From assembly GCA_037893225.1 (NCBI GenBank), contig JAZGUH010000615.1:434001-498000 (forward strand): a stretch of DNA of 64,000 nt. The letters are read 5' to 3'. The position numbers and the translations under genes were made by a program. This DNA is from Hippasteria phrygiana. Taxonomy: Eukaryota; Echinodermata; Asteroidea; Valvatida; Goniasteridae. The notes under the pieces were generated by a model. That model did no database searches, was not told the DNA's origin, and saw only the letters and a program-made list of their open reading frames with translations. This document shows positions 1 through 13,462 of the stretch, piece by piece; the stretch's first letter is position 1; each line of letters starts with the position of its first letter.

Positions 1-840
1 ATGCCGGATCAAGCTCACGCTCACCGTAAACCGTAATTACCGCCCGCCGCTGGCAAAATTTTACATTTCGATGCTGAACCCTTCATGAAAAAGAACTTGG
101 GTTCCGAAACTGAACTCGCTGCCGCGACTGATTCATATATAATAAACATCAAAGTGAGCTACGCATGTTTCTTTTCCGAGGTTGAAAAATTGCAACAACG
201 CTTCGTATAAATTAGTGAAATATTACCCTATCACAAATTCAAGTCTCTGTAACGTAAGCCTTTATAGTTTCCATAATGAAAAACGATGCATAACACCAGA
301 TAGGTACTATATTTAGAGGCAACTGCCAGTCAACTTCAACACATTATTTTTAAATGTCAGTCTTGATTTATGCCATTTTAAGGTTACAAGAGCACAACGT
401 GGCATCTTTTCAGTGCGGTTTGAACATTTTGGCGGACAATCGATTACGTGCAATAAACTCCTCTAATCCGACCCAATAAGACATCGTCGGGATTATTTGG
501 ATGAAACGTTTCCTGGCGTTCTGTTGTTTTGATGCTTTGATATTTGGTTGTTTTGATGTTGTATATGACACTGCTTTATCCCTCTACAATAACTGCAAAC
601 ATTGTAATAGATATAGGAGTCCATCGTGCAAACGGATACTAATTTAATTTTGAAAACCCCACGAGAGAGCTTCGGGAACTCAATTTACGACCATCAAATG
701 CCAATTTAATTACGAATGCACAAAATTAAATTAAATTAACGTGCTGAAATTTTCAATACTTATTTGATTTGATATTTTTCACAAGTGTATAATACTTATT
801 TCTGAACGTATCCGAACTATGATTTTGCTCCGATGTAAAG
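1..840 (+). other. Intron of receptor gene A (3' part)
   Basis: This stretch precedes the last coding exon of the plus-strand receptor gene A. It is AT-rich with stops in all frames and no similarity to GPCR helices, so the earlier exons must lie left of the window. It ends in a T-rich tract and AAAG, a usable splice acceptor, at 837-840. Nothing else recognisable was seen in it. Confidence 0.6.
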
Positions 841-1060
841 GTTTCGAGCTGGATTTAAGCGTGTGTTCCGTTGTGGCGCATCAACATTGGATTCCAACAA
901 CGGCCAGCAGCAAAGTGGTACCCCCCTATCTCCTGCAAGCCACCAACTGATGACGTCAACGAGTGGCTACCAGCGCGCCGCCAACGGTAAGCAGGCGCTA
1001 GTCAGCAAGAATAGTCTCCTGACTGCGAGCGTGGTAGACTCTATGGAGGACACTTGCTGA
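841..1060 (+). CDS. Tachykinin receptor-like GPCR, paralog A, last coding exon (partial gene)
   Basis: This is the C-terminal cytoplasmic tail of a class A neuropeptide GPCR on the plus strand. The exon opens right after an AG acceptor. Its first base completes an Arg codon, followed by FRAGFKRVFRC, the helix 8 segment with a Cys that is palmitoylated in many such receptors. There are 72 codons after the split Arg, then TGA at 1058-1060. The minus-strand receptor at 16410-16641 begins its last exon with the same residues in the same phase (2). Both tails end alike (SVVDSMEDT here, SVVDSSDDT there), so the two are paralogs. Helices 1-7 would lie left of the window. Assignment to the tachykinin/neurokinin group rests on the complete paralog, since the tail alone would not decide it. 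Confidence 0.85.
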
Positions 1061-2589
1061 GTGGCACCATGCAGAGTGACTTACCGACTTTGTTTAAATC
1101 ACTGGCCCAAACTTGATAGATTGGATTTCCCATAATAATGATTTGGTGGGGGAAAAGATGATTGTGTATAATTATGTAGATTAACTATTAATTACTTGTT
1201 TATTGTTAAACAGCTGAAATTTCGTTACTTGTCTTCTCTCGATGTGTTTTATGGGCTGTAAGTTTGCTTTTCTACGCATCCATGGGGAAACATAAGTCAA
1301 TTCAAACATGCGAACATATTTATATCATCATCATTCTCCTTGAAAACTGTGCTTGTTAGATATGTGGCAAGACCCGTATATTTTTTCTCAGTATCATTCT
1401 GAAAGCATTGGGAAAAGGACAGTTATGCTGTTTATTTAGATGCAAGACTTACGTTTAAATCCGATCAAATGATTGGGGCTTAGTGGGGCGAAGACATAAG
1501 AATTTCCAATTACTTCCCGCTTTTCGAACCACTTTGGAAAATCTATTTTATGTATAAACATCAGATTGGTGGGTATTTTACATTACTCAAAGAAAAATAC
1601 AATTCTACAAAAATATCCAATTCAGTGCGAGGCTAAACTGGTATTTGAGGCACTTAAAACGACCAAATTTCAAATTGGTATCATGATCCAAAACACCTAA
1701 AATAACTAATGCGGCTTACCTCTAGGCCTATTGGAGTTTTTAATAACAAAAACCTTTGAGCCGCCATCTTATGCTTGAATAAAACAGATAATGTACATTT
1801 TGTACGTGCATTTATGCTGGCTTTGACTGAAAGTAGCATAACCGCATAGTTGTTGTTTTTTTTTTTTTCTATAAAACCCAGTCAATATTGACAAGGAGAT
1901 ATTTGCATTTAAATAAGATTTCGTCGTACATCTGAGTATCAAAGGAATTCCATTAAGCCCAAGAAAAATAACGCGGGTATAATTGGCAGATTGCTGCGAA
2001 TATTTTAGACTTGAGAGCAATTCGCTCCTTTTTTTTGTTTCGAGTGGCGCGTGTTTTGTGTGTGTGTTCTGATGCATGCATGAACGATGTGAGAGTGGTG
2101 GTAAGAGTCGCACAAAAATCGGCCACTGTCTCCAAATGTGCGTGTAATTTTGAGATTGTTTATAAAAAAAAATTGCGTGTACAGTGCATTCAAGGTGAAT
2201 GGAGACGACTTGAACAATGATAGAAAATGAGCATATTTGGTTTAAACTACAATAATTATGCGTCAATTCAATGAAAAATGCAACTTGAAACCACTTATTC
2301 GTAAACTAAAGCTTCGTGTGGAGTGTTTCTGTTTTGCTTGTACTCGCAGTGAATAGGTGGTCTGTAATGATAACACGTTCATTTTTAAAACTGCAAATTT
2401 TCATGTTTTCCTTTTTTTACATGAGAGCTCGATATGGCTACATTTCAGTAAAGTAAAATATAATAAAACACAAATATAAGAGCAGAATGTGGCTGCTGTT
2501 CAGAAAAGAAAAACATTTTTGACAGAAAGTCGCTTGCGACCTTCTACAATGTATCCCTAAGTAAGACATTCATGAAAAACCAATAGTCT

Positions 2590-2712
2590 GGCCGTGTCCG
2601 AATTACTTGGCTACGGTTTGAAATTACACACGAGTCTATGGGAAGTGGCTGCAGCCGCTACCATAGACATGTGTGTAACATCCAGCCGTAGCCAAGTAAT
2701 TCGGACACGGCC
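2590..2712. repeat. MITE-like inverted repeat, GGCCGTGTCC family, copy 1
   Basis: About 27 bp at each end are near-perfect inverted copies, starting GGCCGTGTCCGAATTACTT and ending in the complement. The total length is about 123 bp and there is no coding capacity. A diverged relative lies at 15933-16053. No clear target-site duplication was found. Confidence 0.85.
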
Positions 2713-3781
2713 TAACAGTCGACTTAAACTTAAAGCAGTAGTGGATTGAGGCTTCTGTGGGCAAAACGGCAGCGTACGTGGAGACTTAACGATGTAAAGT
2801 GTAAGCCAAACACATAAAGTACTCTTTCAGCAATTAGCGCAACTGCGTTGTCAAGTTGGCGGGCTGGTATCAGCCACTGATCGCAATAGTATACATGTCA
2901 AATAAACTGCCAACGGTTGGGAAATACATACACTGAACATCAATATTCAAGTCCATGGTAACTTTGCGTTCTTTCGTGGTCCAAGGACAGTTACTGTGGT
3001 GATCTGACATCCCCATTGTTAGTACAAACAGCAGTAAACATCGTTAAGTTAATAGGTTAACGCAAAGGTATTTTGACGAGCCAAACTAATGAATGTTTGG
3101 TTTTCTTTTTATAGTTCATTCAATGCGAAAGTGGCCGAGTGAAGATGCAAGATATGATCTTGTACGCTCAGATAGAAACACGTACCGTCCTATTTTGTGA
3201 AGAGTGATTGATAATCAGGCAATACGAAGTGATGACAACTGGAAGTGAATCTGTGGGCGTCGAAACTGAAGCAGTGAAACAGTAGCAAGATTGGAACATT
3301 AATACAGTGGTTGAGCTGATCAGCATGTGTTGTTGATGAACAGTATGTTAAGTGATGAGATGTATACGGCGAGATTTAATTTATCACACGTGAGGTTATT
3401 TCGGAGGCGTGAGGTTTACTGTGATCAGTGAGGTGTATTTGGTAAGCAGTGTGTTCGACAATTCAAGGGAAGTTGTTATAGAACCAAGAATTTTGCGAGG
3501 TTAATTGAGCGATGTGTTTACAGTTTATTATGGGCATGGTTACATTAACGTTTATGCATGACATTTTTAAGGACCCATGCAAAGGGATTTGTATGGCTTG
3601 AATGAATGTAGGACAACTTCCTTTCCATCATCCTCTGAATTTCCACCTCCATTGTAGCAATTTTGGTTTCTATACCAACGAAATTAAAAAAACTTCTTTT
3701 CACTCCTAATGAAAATAAGAATTTGTTTAATATTCACATTTCATTGCCCAGTCACTGGGGCTGTGCGAATATTCCAACATT

Positions 3782-3960
3782 CGATTGATTATCGAATATT
3801 CGATTGATTATCGAATATTCGATTGATTATCGAATATTCGATTGATTATCGAATATTCGATTGATTATCGAATATTCGAATATTCGAATATATATTCGAA
3901 TATATATTCATATACTCGAATATTCATATATTCGAATATTCATATATTCGAATATTCGAA
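3782..3960. repeat. AT-rich satellite, 19-bp unit
   Basis: Five back-to-back exact copies of the 19-mer CGATTGATTATCGAATATT run from 3782 to 3876. They decay into shorter ATTCGAATATT and ATATTCGAATATTCAT words up to about 3960. Each unit contains the palindrome-like ATCGAATATTCGAT at its junction, so the array can fold on itself. Confidence 0.95.
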
Positions 3961-5006
3961 GGTGAAATGCAAAGGAATATAAGAAGGGAAACAAATTATA
4001 ACGAAACTGCCTCCGTGACTTCGTGACTGGTTCCTGTCCAAATAATCTATCTGTGTTACAAACACGTAATGATGAATGAACCTGTTCCTACTTTTTGTCT
4101 GAAAAATAAATTTTTCTCACCAGGGCCAAAACAAATATGATTCTGCTAAACCTTTAGCCTACTAAATCATTCCATGGTGCTGGCGATAGTCATAGCAGTG
4201 AGAATCTGTTATTATGATGATAATGTTATAATGCTGATAATGAGCAGTTTCGTGCGTTAAGTAGGCTGCCTCTGTACATACATTGTTTACCCAAAAATCG
4301 GCCATCCGGACAACCGAATAATTGGATTGAATTTTTCGATTTGACGCAGCCCTAACAATCACATAAGTTAGACTTCACGTGCAAAATTTGAGACAAACGT
4401 ACACAACTCCATAGGGTTATCTCAGGGGCGTGGTTAAATTGCAAACGACACTAGGTCACCTAGAAGACACGAATGTTAGACCAAAAATTTATCTCCCATC
4501 TGAGAAAAGGAATCTAGATTCACACTTTGTTGATGAATAATGCAATTTATAATGAAATTATCTTTGAATCAGCTGTGAAACTGAGTTTGTTGAGAGGTGA
4601 TATCAAAACATTACGTGTGAGTCTATCACTGGTGGCTTTTATTAAAGTGTGAAATGGCCGAATAATAAATGATCATGTTGAATTTACAGGCACTGCGATG
4701 AGTGTGAAATGATAGAATGCGTACATGCGAGTTAACTCGACCGAAAACTCTGGGTACGTATCCATGAAGAATTGAATAATTCAGAAAAGATGAATTTTTA
4801 CGAGGAGTTTGGATGGCTTTGGTGAGATTGTTGTGGGTATGCAAGCGCCACGTCATTTCTTAATGGTCTTTGACTAACCAGGATTAAAAAGGCTCATTCC
4901 ATGGAAATTATTTCATATATTAAAAGTAATCATATATTACGTCATCCATTTTTCTTGTAATATCAAACAAAATCGATTGTTACTGCCACACATGACTGAT
5001 CAGGGA

Positions 5007-5031
5007 TTATTATTATTATTATTATTTATTC
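5007..5031 (-). repeat. (ATT)n run, possible retroelement tail on minus strand
   Basis: A run of TTA/ATT triplets is followed by TTATTCGGCC. Read on the minus strand this is GGCCGAATAA followed by (AAT)n, the style of 3' end used by several non-LTR retroelements. No reverse transcriptase could be read next to it, so the assignment is tentative. Confidence 0.45.
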
Positions 5032-5466
5032 GGCCAAAATACGCAACAATCATACCTGTAGACATACATGAGAGTAATCAAATAAATCAATATATAATAG
5101 GATAGGTAACAGGATGTCTAGTTTATAAATGAACAGACTGAAATTAATAAATGGATTGATTTAAAAAGCAGGAGTAAGTGGCTGGGGATGGGAGAGAAGA
5201 GAATGGGTATGGGTGTAGAGAGCAAAAATTGAAAGTCCAAGTAACAACTAATAAAGCAGCAATTGAACACACAGGCTAATAATTAAAGGCAACATTAATC
5301 GTAAAGGCAAGAAAGAAACATGACAAAACAAACAATTCATTCTAAGATGGCCAGGATTAATAAAAGCGAACCTAATCACTGTGACTCGAGAGCCTATCAA
5401 TCCAATCTTAAGATGAAACACTCATTAAATAAAAACAAAAAAATCTGTAAAAATTAAGAGGCTAAT

Positions 5467-5491
5467 AAATATATATATATATATATATATA
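5467..5491. repeat. (TA)n microsatellite
   Basis: An uninterrupted run of TA dinucleotides of about 12 units lies in A-rich surroundings. Confidence 0.9.
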
Positions 5492-8371
5492 ATATAAGAA
5501 GAATAAACATTACCTTGACAAGTCAAACAGACCAATTAATATTCAGATGGACAAGAACTCAGTTTACACATTAAACAGACAACACTGTAAAGAACGAAGA
5601 TTTTAGTTGGGGGATGGTAAATATAAGTAAAAAATATAGAAAAACAAAAATCCCCAAAAGGCAACAATAATGTGTGAGCTACACAAACATGAACATGCAT
5701 GCAACACTGAGCCAAACCATATAAAACAAACAGATTGAAGGAGCAAAAACACACCCATTCAAGCAGTCACACAGACAGACACTAAAAACTGGTAAACAAC
5801 CAATGGCACAGTTAATTAGACAGGCAAAAAGTGAAAACGGGTACTAACAAACAATAAAGGAATTGAACAAACAACCAATAAATGACACTATTACAGACAA
5901 TCAAGTGAAATGAAGCAATCAAGTAAATCTCCAGCAAGCAGGTTAACAAAAACAACAACAATAATTAAAAGGGACCCTTTGGCACCAAATTAGGACCGAT
6001 CACATTTACAAACTGTCCTGTTACCTCAAACAGAACAAAATCAGTTAGAATACTGAATTCCTTAATTGCAGCCTTCCATTTCTCCAATAGTAGCAGTTAG
6101 AGCTTGTACCTTAAACCTCCAAATTTAACCCAAATATCCTCCAACTTGCCCCCCTATTTCTTTCAACGCAAATGTATTAATTGAACTTGCATTTAAGTCT
6201 TAAGACATTAAGTCCAACAGAGAAGCGTTTCTGAATGGTCCAATGCCCGACATTTATAGCATCAGTTTCTTAGTATTTAATGAAAGGATGATTTAATGCA
6301 CTGTGTTTTTCTTTTTGTTTCTATCAATATGAAGGAGTGCCCAAGTTTCTTTGTCTCGATTTTTATTTTTAATCCCCTGTGCAATGCCCAAATGAAATAG
6401 AAAGGAGATGATCGATTAAGTTGTTATTAAACACAAAGTATTCAAACTGCCACAGACAGGTGTTCAGCTTCATACAGCAGCTGTCTCATTAATAAGTCGT
6501 CACTCTAAGGAGCCGCCATTTTAGGCGCTCTGCTTTATGACTAACAGACTATCAATAAATTACTATTTCATTTTCAAATAATAAATTATTATGTTTGATA
6601 AAGATTACTGATTTGTACTGGGATAGTGGCAGTAATGTGCACCCACTCACGGCGGGAAGATAACACGGGTTATTGCATGACAAGGAGTATTAAATATTTG
6701 GAAAAATGTAATTGTATTGGTGGTTTATAAATCTGTTTACCTAATCTGTTTAACCTGATTGGTTGCACTTTGTTGGCTGTTTTTGGCGCCAAAACATGAT
6801 GCATTTAAGAGTGGTAAAACCGCAGCCAAAATCCCACGCTATGTGCTAGCTCGCCTTCATTACTGCACATTTGCATATAATATGCATATTTGCAACTACA
6901 GCTGTAATCTATTCAATGAAAACAACGAGCCCCGGTATTTTCACGGGTGCCCAATGCGGTCCACCACTCATCACTACGTTGATTACAGCTTACACAAACA
7001 AGTTGCATTTTGGTGTCTTATATCACATTTTAGTTTAATTTGTATCCGATAATTTCATCAGAAATAGACCACATGCATAAATCAGGTATGTTGTTTTGAA
7101 GATTCAGCATTCTATGTTTTAATATTTCTTTGAATAATATTGCTTTGATATCTTCTATAATATTTGTAACGCTGTGGTTTAAATGTAGTGTACCGGTACT
7201 TTTGCATGAAAGGAGGGGATGAACAAGCTTGCAATGTAACTCTAAACCAAATATTATCCCGTCCTGGATAACAAACCCTCTTCTATACCACATCGCATGC
7301 CTGATTTACTATCACAAACGAACGATGTATGACAAGTGAGAAATACACTTGTAGGTTATACAACAAATGATGTGCCATTGAAGCATAAACGTTAACCTAA
7401 CCAACTTTTTTTAATACGGGGCCTCAACAATTTGCTTTATGTCTTTGTTTTACTAATCGTTCGTTACTCATATTCAGAAGTGCGTTCTCGAAGTATTATA
7501 TTTAGTCACGGAAGTAATAGTACGGTATACCCGGCTTTTTTTTTCTTTTTAAAATGTTGCCCTGCACTGTTCACAAAGAATGTTGTGTTTTGGTAAAAAG
7601 AAATCCAGGTCACGTGGCCGGCACTGGACACTTAAAAAACGGTTGGTGGCAGCAGACAGAGTGGCCATTGCAGATCAGTGGCGGCCATTAATTTCCTATA
7701 CAGTTTTTACTCGGAGTATTCTGGATATGTATGCGGTCTGTAAAATTCTCTCGGGCACTGTATATAGCAAAAGTAATAATTATGGATACGTTGCTTTTTT
7801 CAACTCGTTCAAACTGTACCTTTCATAACGTCCATTTATGGACATCAAATTTCGATGATGTTTGAAGTATAAAATGTTGGAGTTTCATTCAACATATACA
7901 AATTCAGGTCCTAATGTGATGTTGGGCCTAATATAAGTTTAATCTGATACATAAAACGTATGTAGACGTGGTGTCACTAAAGTTTTTCTTGCTATTTTTG
8001 AGAATGTAATTGCATTGAAATTAAATTTGTATAGTCTTGCGTATTGGAAATTATATCTGATGTACACAAATGTTAAAAGGTTATAGAAAAATATTATAGT
8101 TATGAATGTACACATCTATGATAAAAAAAATTATGACAAATAATTTAATGTTGTTTAAACGTTGTTATAACAGTTATAATAATAACCCTAGATGGGACAG
8201 TTGGGAGACATTCCCATAGACTTGTGCACAACTTTTTTTCCGACTTTGATGTAACCTAACCCAAATATCCCCTGTCCTACCCCCACAAATTTTGGTATAC
8301 TCATGTTTTGGACCATTCTCTATCGATATAACTCAGTTCCGACAGTAAAATTCTCACTCCTTAAGGGGGCT

Positions 8372-8411
8372 GGGTACTTAGGGAGACATGAAAATGTCTC
8401 CCTAAGTACCC
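8372..8411. repeat. Perfect 18-4-18 hairpin
   Basis: The 18-base arm GGGTACTTAGGGAGACAT, the loop GAAA and the exact reverse complement follow one another. Further TGTCTCCCTA words follow at 8412-8460, and GGGTACTTAGGGAGA occurs again at 35379. It is probably a repeat-family foldback. Confidence 0.85.
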
Positions 8412-8715
8412 TTGTCTCCCTAAGTGATGATTATGAACTACTAAATGTCTCCCTAGTATCCCTAATAGACTAATATAAGATACGCTTTGAAAACTGTGAA
8501 AACTCATGAAAACTTTCTTCAAAGGCCTCCATAAGGCACTGGACATAAAACCAAAATATGAATAAATGAGACATTCGGGCTTTGGTAGTTCGATTTAGAT
8601 CGGTGACTTCATTGGAGTGATGCGTTTATCCGATAATTATAACACCCTTTTTGTATATAATTACTCACTGGAATTGCAACATGAAACATATGATGCACGA
8701 TATGGGGCACAGGGA

Positions 8716-8735
8716 CCCCCCCCCCCCCCCCCCCC
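8716..8735. repeat. Poly-C run
   Basis: Twenty consecutive C on the plus strand. Runs like this are length-unstable and prone to sequencing error. Confidence 0.98.
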
Positions 8736-11649
8736 TCTTTTGTGTTAGTCATTGTGTTCCCGGAATCTGAGGAATTCTTTTCAGATGTCTAGGGGGATGT
8801 GTTAGGTAACAATAGTATGGAGAGTGTATTGGGTATAGGGACAAAAGGGGGGTACCCCTCTTCCCCATATCGTGCTGGGTATTACATGAAATGCATACTA
8901 CTGTGGATGCAAGGCTGTATAGTGCGTGCATTGAAGACATACAAACCCTACTGCATTGTTTATTTGAGGGGCAAGGAGTCTGACGGTTGGTTCTGTTCGT
9001 AATTCTTCTAAGCAACGTAGTAGTCTTGATTTGTGGCTTACGTTGGAATACCACGCTGTACATATTGTCCACATTAAAGCCTGTTTAACGATTACAACCC
9101 GACCTTGTACAAAGCCCTGGGTCACGTCAACTGCTGTGAAGACTTAGCAGCTGGGCGCTGGAATTTCTAAACAACTGTGAGAAATTGGCAGGGGGCGTAA
9201 AAAATGCACTTAAGTTCTACATCTGCAGTTGGATGATTTCTGATTGTTTTTAATTTGCCGTGAATAACTTGTGCAGAGTATAAAACCACGTTTACAGGCC
9301 AATCGGGTCAGGTTTGTAACATTAGAGTGAATTTGCACAATTTGCACTGACCTATGGCCATGGAATTCTACGAACGCAACTTGTGACATAAATAAGCCTT
9401 TTTGGAAATTCAACAGCGCGTACACACATCACACTCAACGTTTTGGTTTCGGGAGACAAAGCAAATAATTGCACACAAGTCTATAAGGGACGTGGTAACC
9501 GAATCCGCATTTCTGCAATTTTTCATCTAATCAAAAGGAAGTTGGAGCACAAAAGTTGGGGCATTCAAAACATCTTTAACCACAATATGCTATGAAGAAA
9601 AAAAATCAAGAGTATGCATTTACTTCCAAACAAGAACTCGTCTTTGATTTCGTTGGTAAACCCGCTCTGATTTTGCACGCGTGTGGTGAACTGTTCAGCT
9701 CTCGAAACTAAATCGTGAATCATGAGGTGCGCATGCGCAGTTGGAACTCCGAAGAGGCTTATTGTCCAATCACGTCAGTTATAATTCAAACCGGAAGGTG
9801 TAAGATCTGAAGCAAACAAAAGAATTACCGCACAAAATTCCACCTTCCGCGACAATTGAAGTCCAAAGCTACCAATTTGCCGAGTGAAACGCAAATTTGT
9901 ATCCGACTTGTACTCGGATGACTTTCCGCTATATATAAATCAATTTACTTTGCATAATTTTCGAACTGTAACACAATTAGTCTAAGGCCGATGACAAAAG
10001 TGGTACCAATTGCCGCGCCATAATTCATTTCAAAGGGAATGTAGGCATCGGAGACTCACGAGACTGACTAACCCGTGCAAGCATTCATTTCATGGACCAT
10101 TCCAAAAAAACAATATACAATGCACTTCTGTAATGACGGTTTGACAATTTGAGATTCGGAGTATTATGATAACCCAGCCCTGTATGGAATTCCGACACCA
10201 ATAACATATGAGTATATGTCACCCTAAGGAACTGGGTACACATGTTGGTAGATGACTGATGCGAGTATTTTTTTCCTTTTGTACCAACCCTTGTAGTTGC
10301 ATAGTAGAGTACTAGTACTTTATGACCAGGGACCTTTCTTTTGGTATTTCCTGGCGGTAACAGTCTGGCTTGGTCAATAAATACAATAGGAGACAGAAAT
10401 TCTACGGACCATGCACGAGGCATTTGTGACAAGCTGTTTTATAGACATTTTTCACATGAAAGAGACATATGTTGGACAAGAGAATTGAACATGTCTTCGG
10501 TGGTTTTAATTGTTTTAGTAAGCTTATTTGATTTTTAAATGAATCGGTTGACATTTTGGGGTTTTTTGTCACCACATTTTTCACAGGTAAATTTTTTTTT
10601 AAATCCAGGCGGCCCCAAAAAGGAAGCGGGCGGGGACGCTAAAATACTTCGCCTATTAAATGTCACAGCTGGCTTAGCAAGTGGGGCCGAGCAAACGTGA
10701 ATAGGTCTACCACCAGACGAATGTGCTCGTCTGAAATTCAAATGTTGGTTTCCGCCCACTGCTGTATTCTCCCTTGTATATGTACCAAAAGAGGGGGAAA
10801 TTATTGTGTAGGCCTTCTATTATGCCTCATGTTTAGTCTTGTAGTCCACACATTAAAACAAAATCCATAACAAATTCAAAGACAAGAGGAAATTCCCCCA
10901 GCCGATCCATTGCATGTTTGAATTTTAATAGGGGAATCCAATGTCACCGAAAGTATTTTTTCATCTTCAATAAACCGTTTAATCTGCAGTGTTTTCGCGA
11001 CAAAACTTCGCGACTGGGTGGGACACTCAATGATTTATGCCGGCGCCAGTAACAGTGTCGGCCTACTTTTTACAATTGGTCTGCCCAACCCACTTATAAT
11101 TAAGTTCCCTAACATAGTTTGCACTAATGATTAAACAAAACAATAACACAGCCTCTATTATAAAAGCAGAGGTAATCCTTACCTTTAAGGACCCCCGTTC
11201 GAACGAAGAAGACAGTTTATGTTTCGGAACTTACCTCAATATTTTGCAATGATACAGGCAGGAAAAGTCACTCTGTGTGCTTGGAATCATCTAAATAGTT
11301 CGCTAAGATATCATGTTGAATATGAGCAAGCTTAATTTTGTGGAAAGAGTGCAGGGTTTTGATTTATGAGGGAAATTATGGGGTAAAACGGCAACGTCTC
11401 ACACTCTGACTGCAAAAAGAAGGTGGGAAAGTCACATTTTCTTTGAAAGTGCGTTTTAAAATTACAACAAACATGAGTTAATCTATAGAAAAAAAGACTG
11501 CTTTAGCCTGCAAAAGTCACTTGGGTACTGTAAAGTCATCTGCAAAAGTCAGTTTTGAACGGAACTCGTAAAACAAATAGAGGTGTCCTCAAGGTAATGA
11601 TTACCAAAGCAGAGCTATAGGGCCCTGTTAATCCATTGCTGAATACGGA

Positions 11650-11729
11650 TGACGGCGGTTTGAAAAAGACCACCTGGCCGCGCCGGTTGCCATCGACACT
11701 CACATTCTTACGCGTATTAATCCATTGAC
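11650..11729. repeat. Fragment of the MITE family found at 21401
   Basis: The words GCGGTTTGAAAAAGACCACC, TGGCCG and CGCGTA followed by AATCCATTG occur here in the same order as in 21452-21534. It is taken as a solitary internal fragment of that family. Confidence 0.6.
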
Positions 11730-11789
11730 ATAAACCTTGTCGCAAATGAACAAATGGCATTGCGGAAATGAGCAATGTTTGTGCCTTTC

Positions 11790-11832
11790 TCCTTCCCACA
11801 ACGTATTTTGACCAATGTGACGTCTCTCAACC
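11790..11832. repeat. Half copy of the MITE found at 40884
   Basis: TCCTTCCCACAACG, then TTTTGACCAATGTGACGT and CTCAACC match the right arm of the inverted repeat ending at 40987 with a few changes. The opposite arm is missing. Confidence 0.6.
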
Positions 11833-12560
11833 CGGCGGTAGTTGCGATAAGGTATATTGTTTTAAATTGCTTACCGGTCGTGTTGTGTGCAATCCGATGA
11901 TGTTGAACTTCAACTAAGCATTGCCATTCTTGCGGATAGTCCTCTTTCGAAAATGTGTGTCTAACATGCAGCGACATTCTTGCAACGCTTTGCGAGTGTC
12001 AGGCCGTGGGAAGAAACCATAATTCTTAGCCCAGGCTTAGCTTCAATTCTTAGAGGTTTTAGGCAGCTGGCAGCAAAAGACGGATGATGAATTTTCTTCG
12101 CTCTGTTGCTATGCATGGTGACCTAAGGTCACACCTAGCGCCCTCCAGAGTCGACTTAGAATAATATACCACGTGCAGGACTCAAAGGTAAAGTCTGCAA
12201 TATTTCAATTGTTCTCCTTTTAATTTAATTCAGTACAATTATTCTTTACTAAAGCAAGGAAAAAGGGCAATAACGGTTTAAAATAGATACAGCTTTACGA
12301 AACGTCTCGCCACAGGCAGAGAATTTAAAAATCACAAATTTCATGACTTGAATTATTAAAAGAATTAATCCGCCCCGGCTATTTGTCAAAATGGAATCAA
12401 ATGAGATTATCGCCATAATACACCCATCAATTGTTTCCCCCACCCCTCCCTCCCGACTGCCCCACCCCAATTTAAAGTAGGGATTGTCATTTCGGAAGTG
12501 ACCAAAAACTCCGCCCCACGTTGGGGCACTACTCACAAAATGGCCTCTGCAGGGTAAAAT

Positions 12561-13084
12561 ACTGGTGGCGCACTACATATTGAACGGACGTACGCTCGCG
12601 TTTTGTTCGGCTATGACGTCACACTTACAACAAATTATGCGCGCGTTTATTATTGGTAACGGTAGAAACGTACATAATCAACAGAGAATCGACTCCAAAG
12701 TTTCGCATTTTTTTTCTGACCAACCGGCCGGCCACACATTCATTCCTAACTGAACAAAACACATACTTCAAGACAAGATGGTGCGCTTTAACTCAGGTTT
12801 GTAAAACTATGTAAATTTGATCAAGTTATTATAATTTGCTTTGATGCGTCTCTCTCTGTTGAGCCTTCGAAATTTCACTAATAACATGTGTGCACACGGG
12901 TGAAATGTCAACGGCCCGTTAAAAAAAGAGCTCGCCTGCTGGACCGGCCGGCATTTGCAAAATACCATCCTTACAATGACGAGGGGTTGGGGAGCCAAAC
13001 GCGATTTTTCGCCTGTTTTTTGCTTGTTTGTTTCAACGAACTCATCAATTATTCTCGCAAACTTTAAATACCTCATCAGATCCC
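12561..13084 (+). promoter_or_regulatory. CpG-containing putative promoter/5' region of the 13085 ORF
   Basis: This stretch is richer in CG dinucleotides than its surroundings (for example GGACGTACGCTCGCG and GCGCGCG). It carries an exact full CRE palindrome TGACGTCA at 12614-12621, the classic binding site of CREB/ATF proteins. It lies just upstream of the only substantial single ORF between the two receptor genes, so I read it as a candidate promoter and 5' UTR. No TATA box was assigned. Transcription from here is an inference. Confidence 0.4.
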
Positions 13085-13462
13085 ATGTTGTACTATAGAA
13101 GGAACAGCGAAGAAGACGCACGATTGGCAGCCATTTTGGGCCATAATCCCTCCATAGTCCCGCGAGATTTCATGAAGCCCTTCCGGCCACGGGATTTCCC
13201 AATAACGGTCCGTCGATCCGACGTCAGTTGGGAGGCACAGAATAAACTTCTAAAGCGCGCGTCGGTGGCCACCAGACGAATGCAAGAAGCAAAGGAGAAG
13301 TTCTATGCATGGCCAGCGCCCCCAGCCGGGCCACAAACTGCAAATGATTGTCGGTTAATGATGACGAATGAGGGCGCACACATCGCCCATCCGGAAACCA
13401 CGGAGAGCGGGAGTCGCAGAGTTCATTTCAATAAAGACGTAATGGTCCGCAGAATACAGTAG
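13085..13462 (+). CDS. Hypothetical small basic protein (125 aa) with RVHF motif
   Basis: I do not recognise this gene. From the ATG at 13085 the frame runs 125 codons to TAG at 13460-13462. The frame is open further up to 13028 but has no earlier ATG. The product is basic and has no signal peptide or membrane segment. It has a Pro/Phe-rich part around residues 26-41 (RDFMKPFRPRDFP), a Lys/Arg/Glu-rich likely helix at about 48-74, a Pro/Ala linker, and near the C-terminus RRVHFNKDV. RVHF at 112-115 fits the RVxF docking motif for protein phosphatase 1. GC and CpG content are higher than in neighbouring DNA, consistent with real coding. An AATAAA lies at 14066. It could be a complete single-exon gene, one exon of a larger gene, or chance. 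Confidence 0.5.
   Translation: MLYYRRNSEEDARLAAILGHNPSIVPRDFMKPFRPRDFPITVRRSDVSWEAQNKLLKRASVATRRMQEAKEKFYAWPAPPAGPQTANDCRLMMTNEGAHIAHPETTESGSRRVHFNKDVMVRRIQ

Larger units (their letters stand above)
1061..12560. other. Gene-free region downstream of receptor A
   Basis: No coding region could be supported. The first few hundred bases should hold the 3' UTR of gene A, but I could not fix its end. The region contains a TIR element (2590), an AT satellite (3782), a retroelement-type tail (5007), a TA run, a hairpin (8372), a long C run and half of a MITE (11790). The A-rich stretch 5040-6130 has many AACAAAC-like words and may be an old repeat. The other open frames are short, overlap on both strands and show no family signature. 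Confidence 0.6.
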
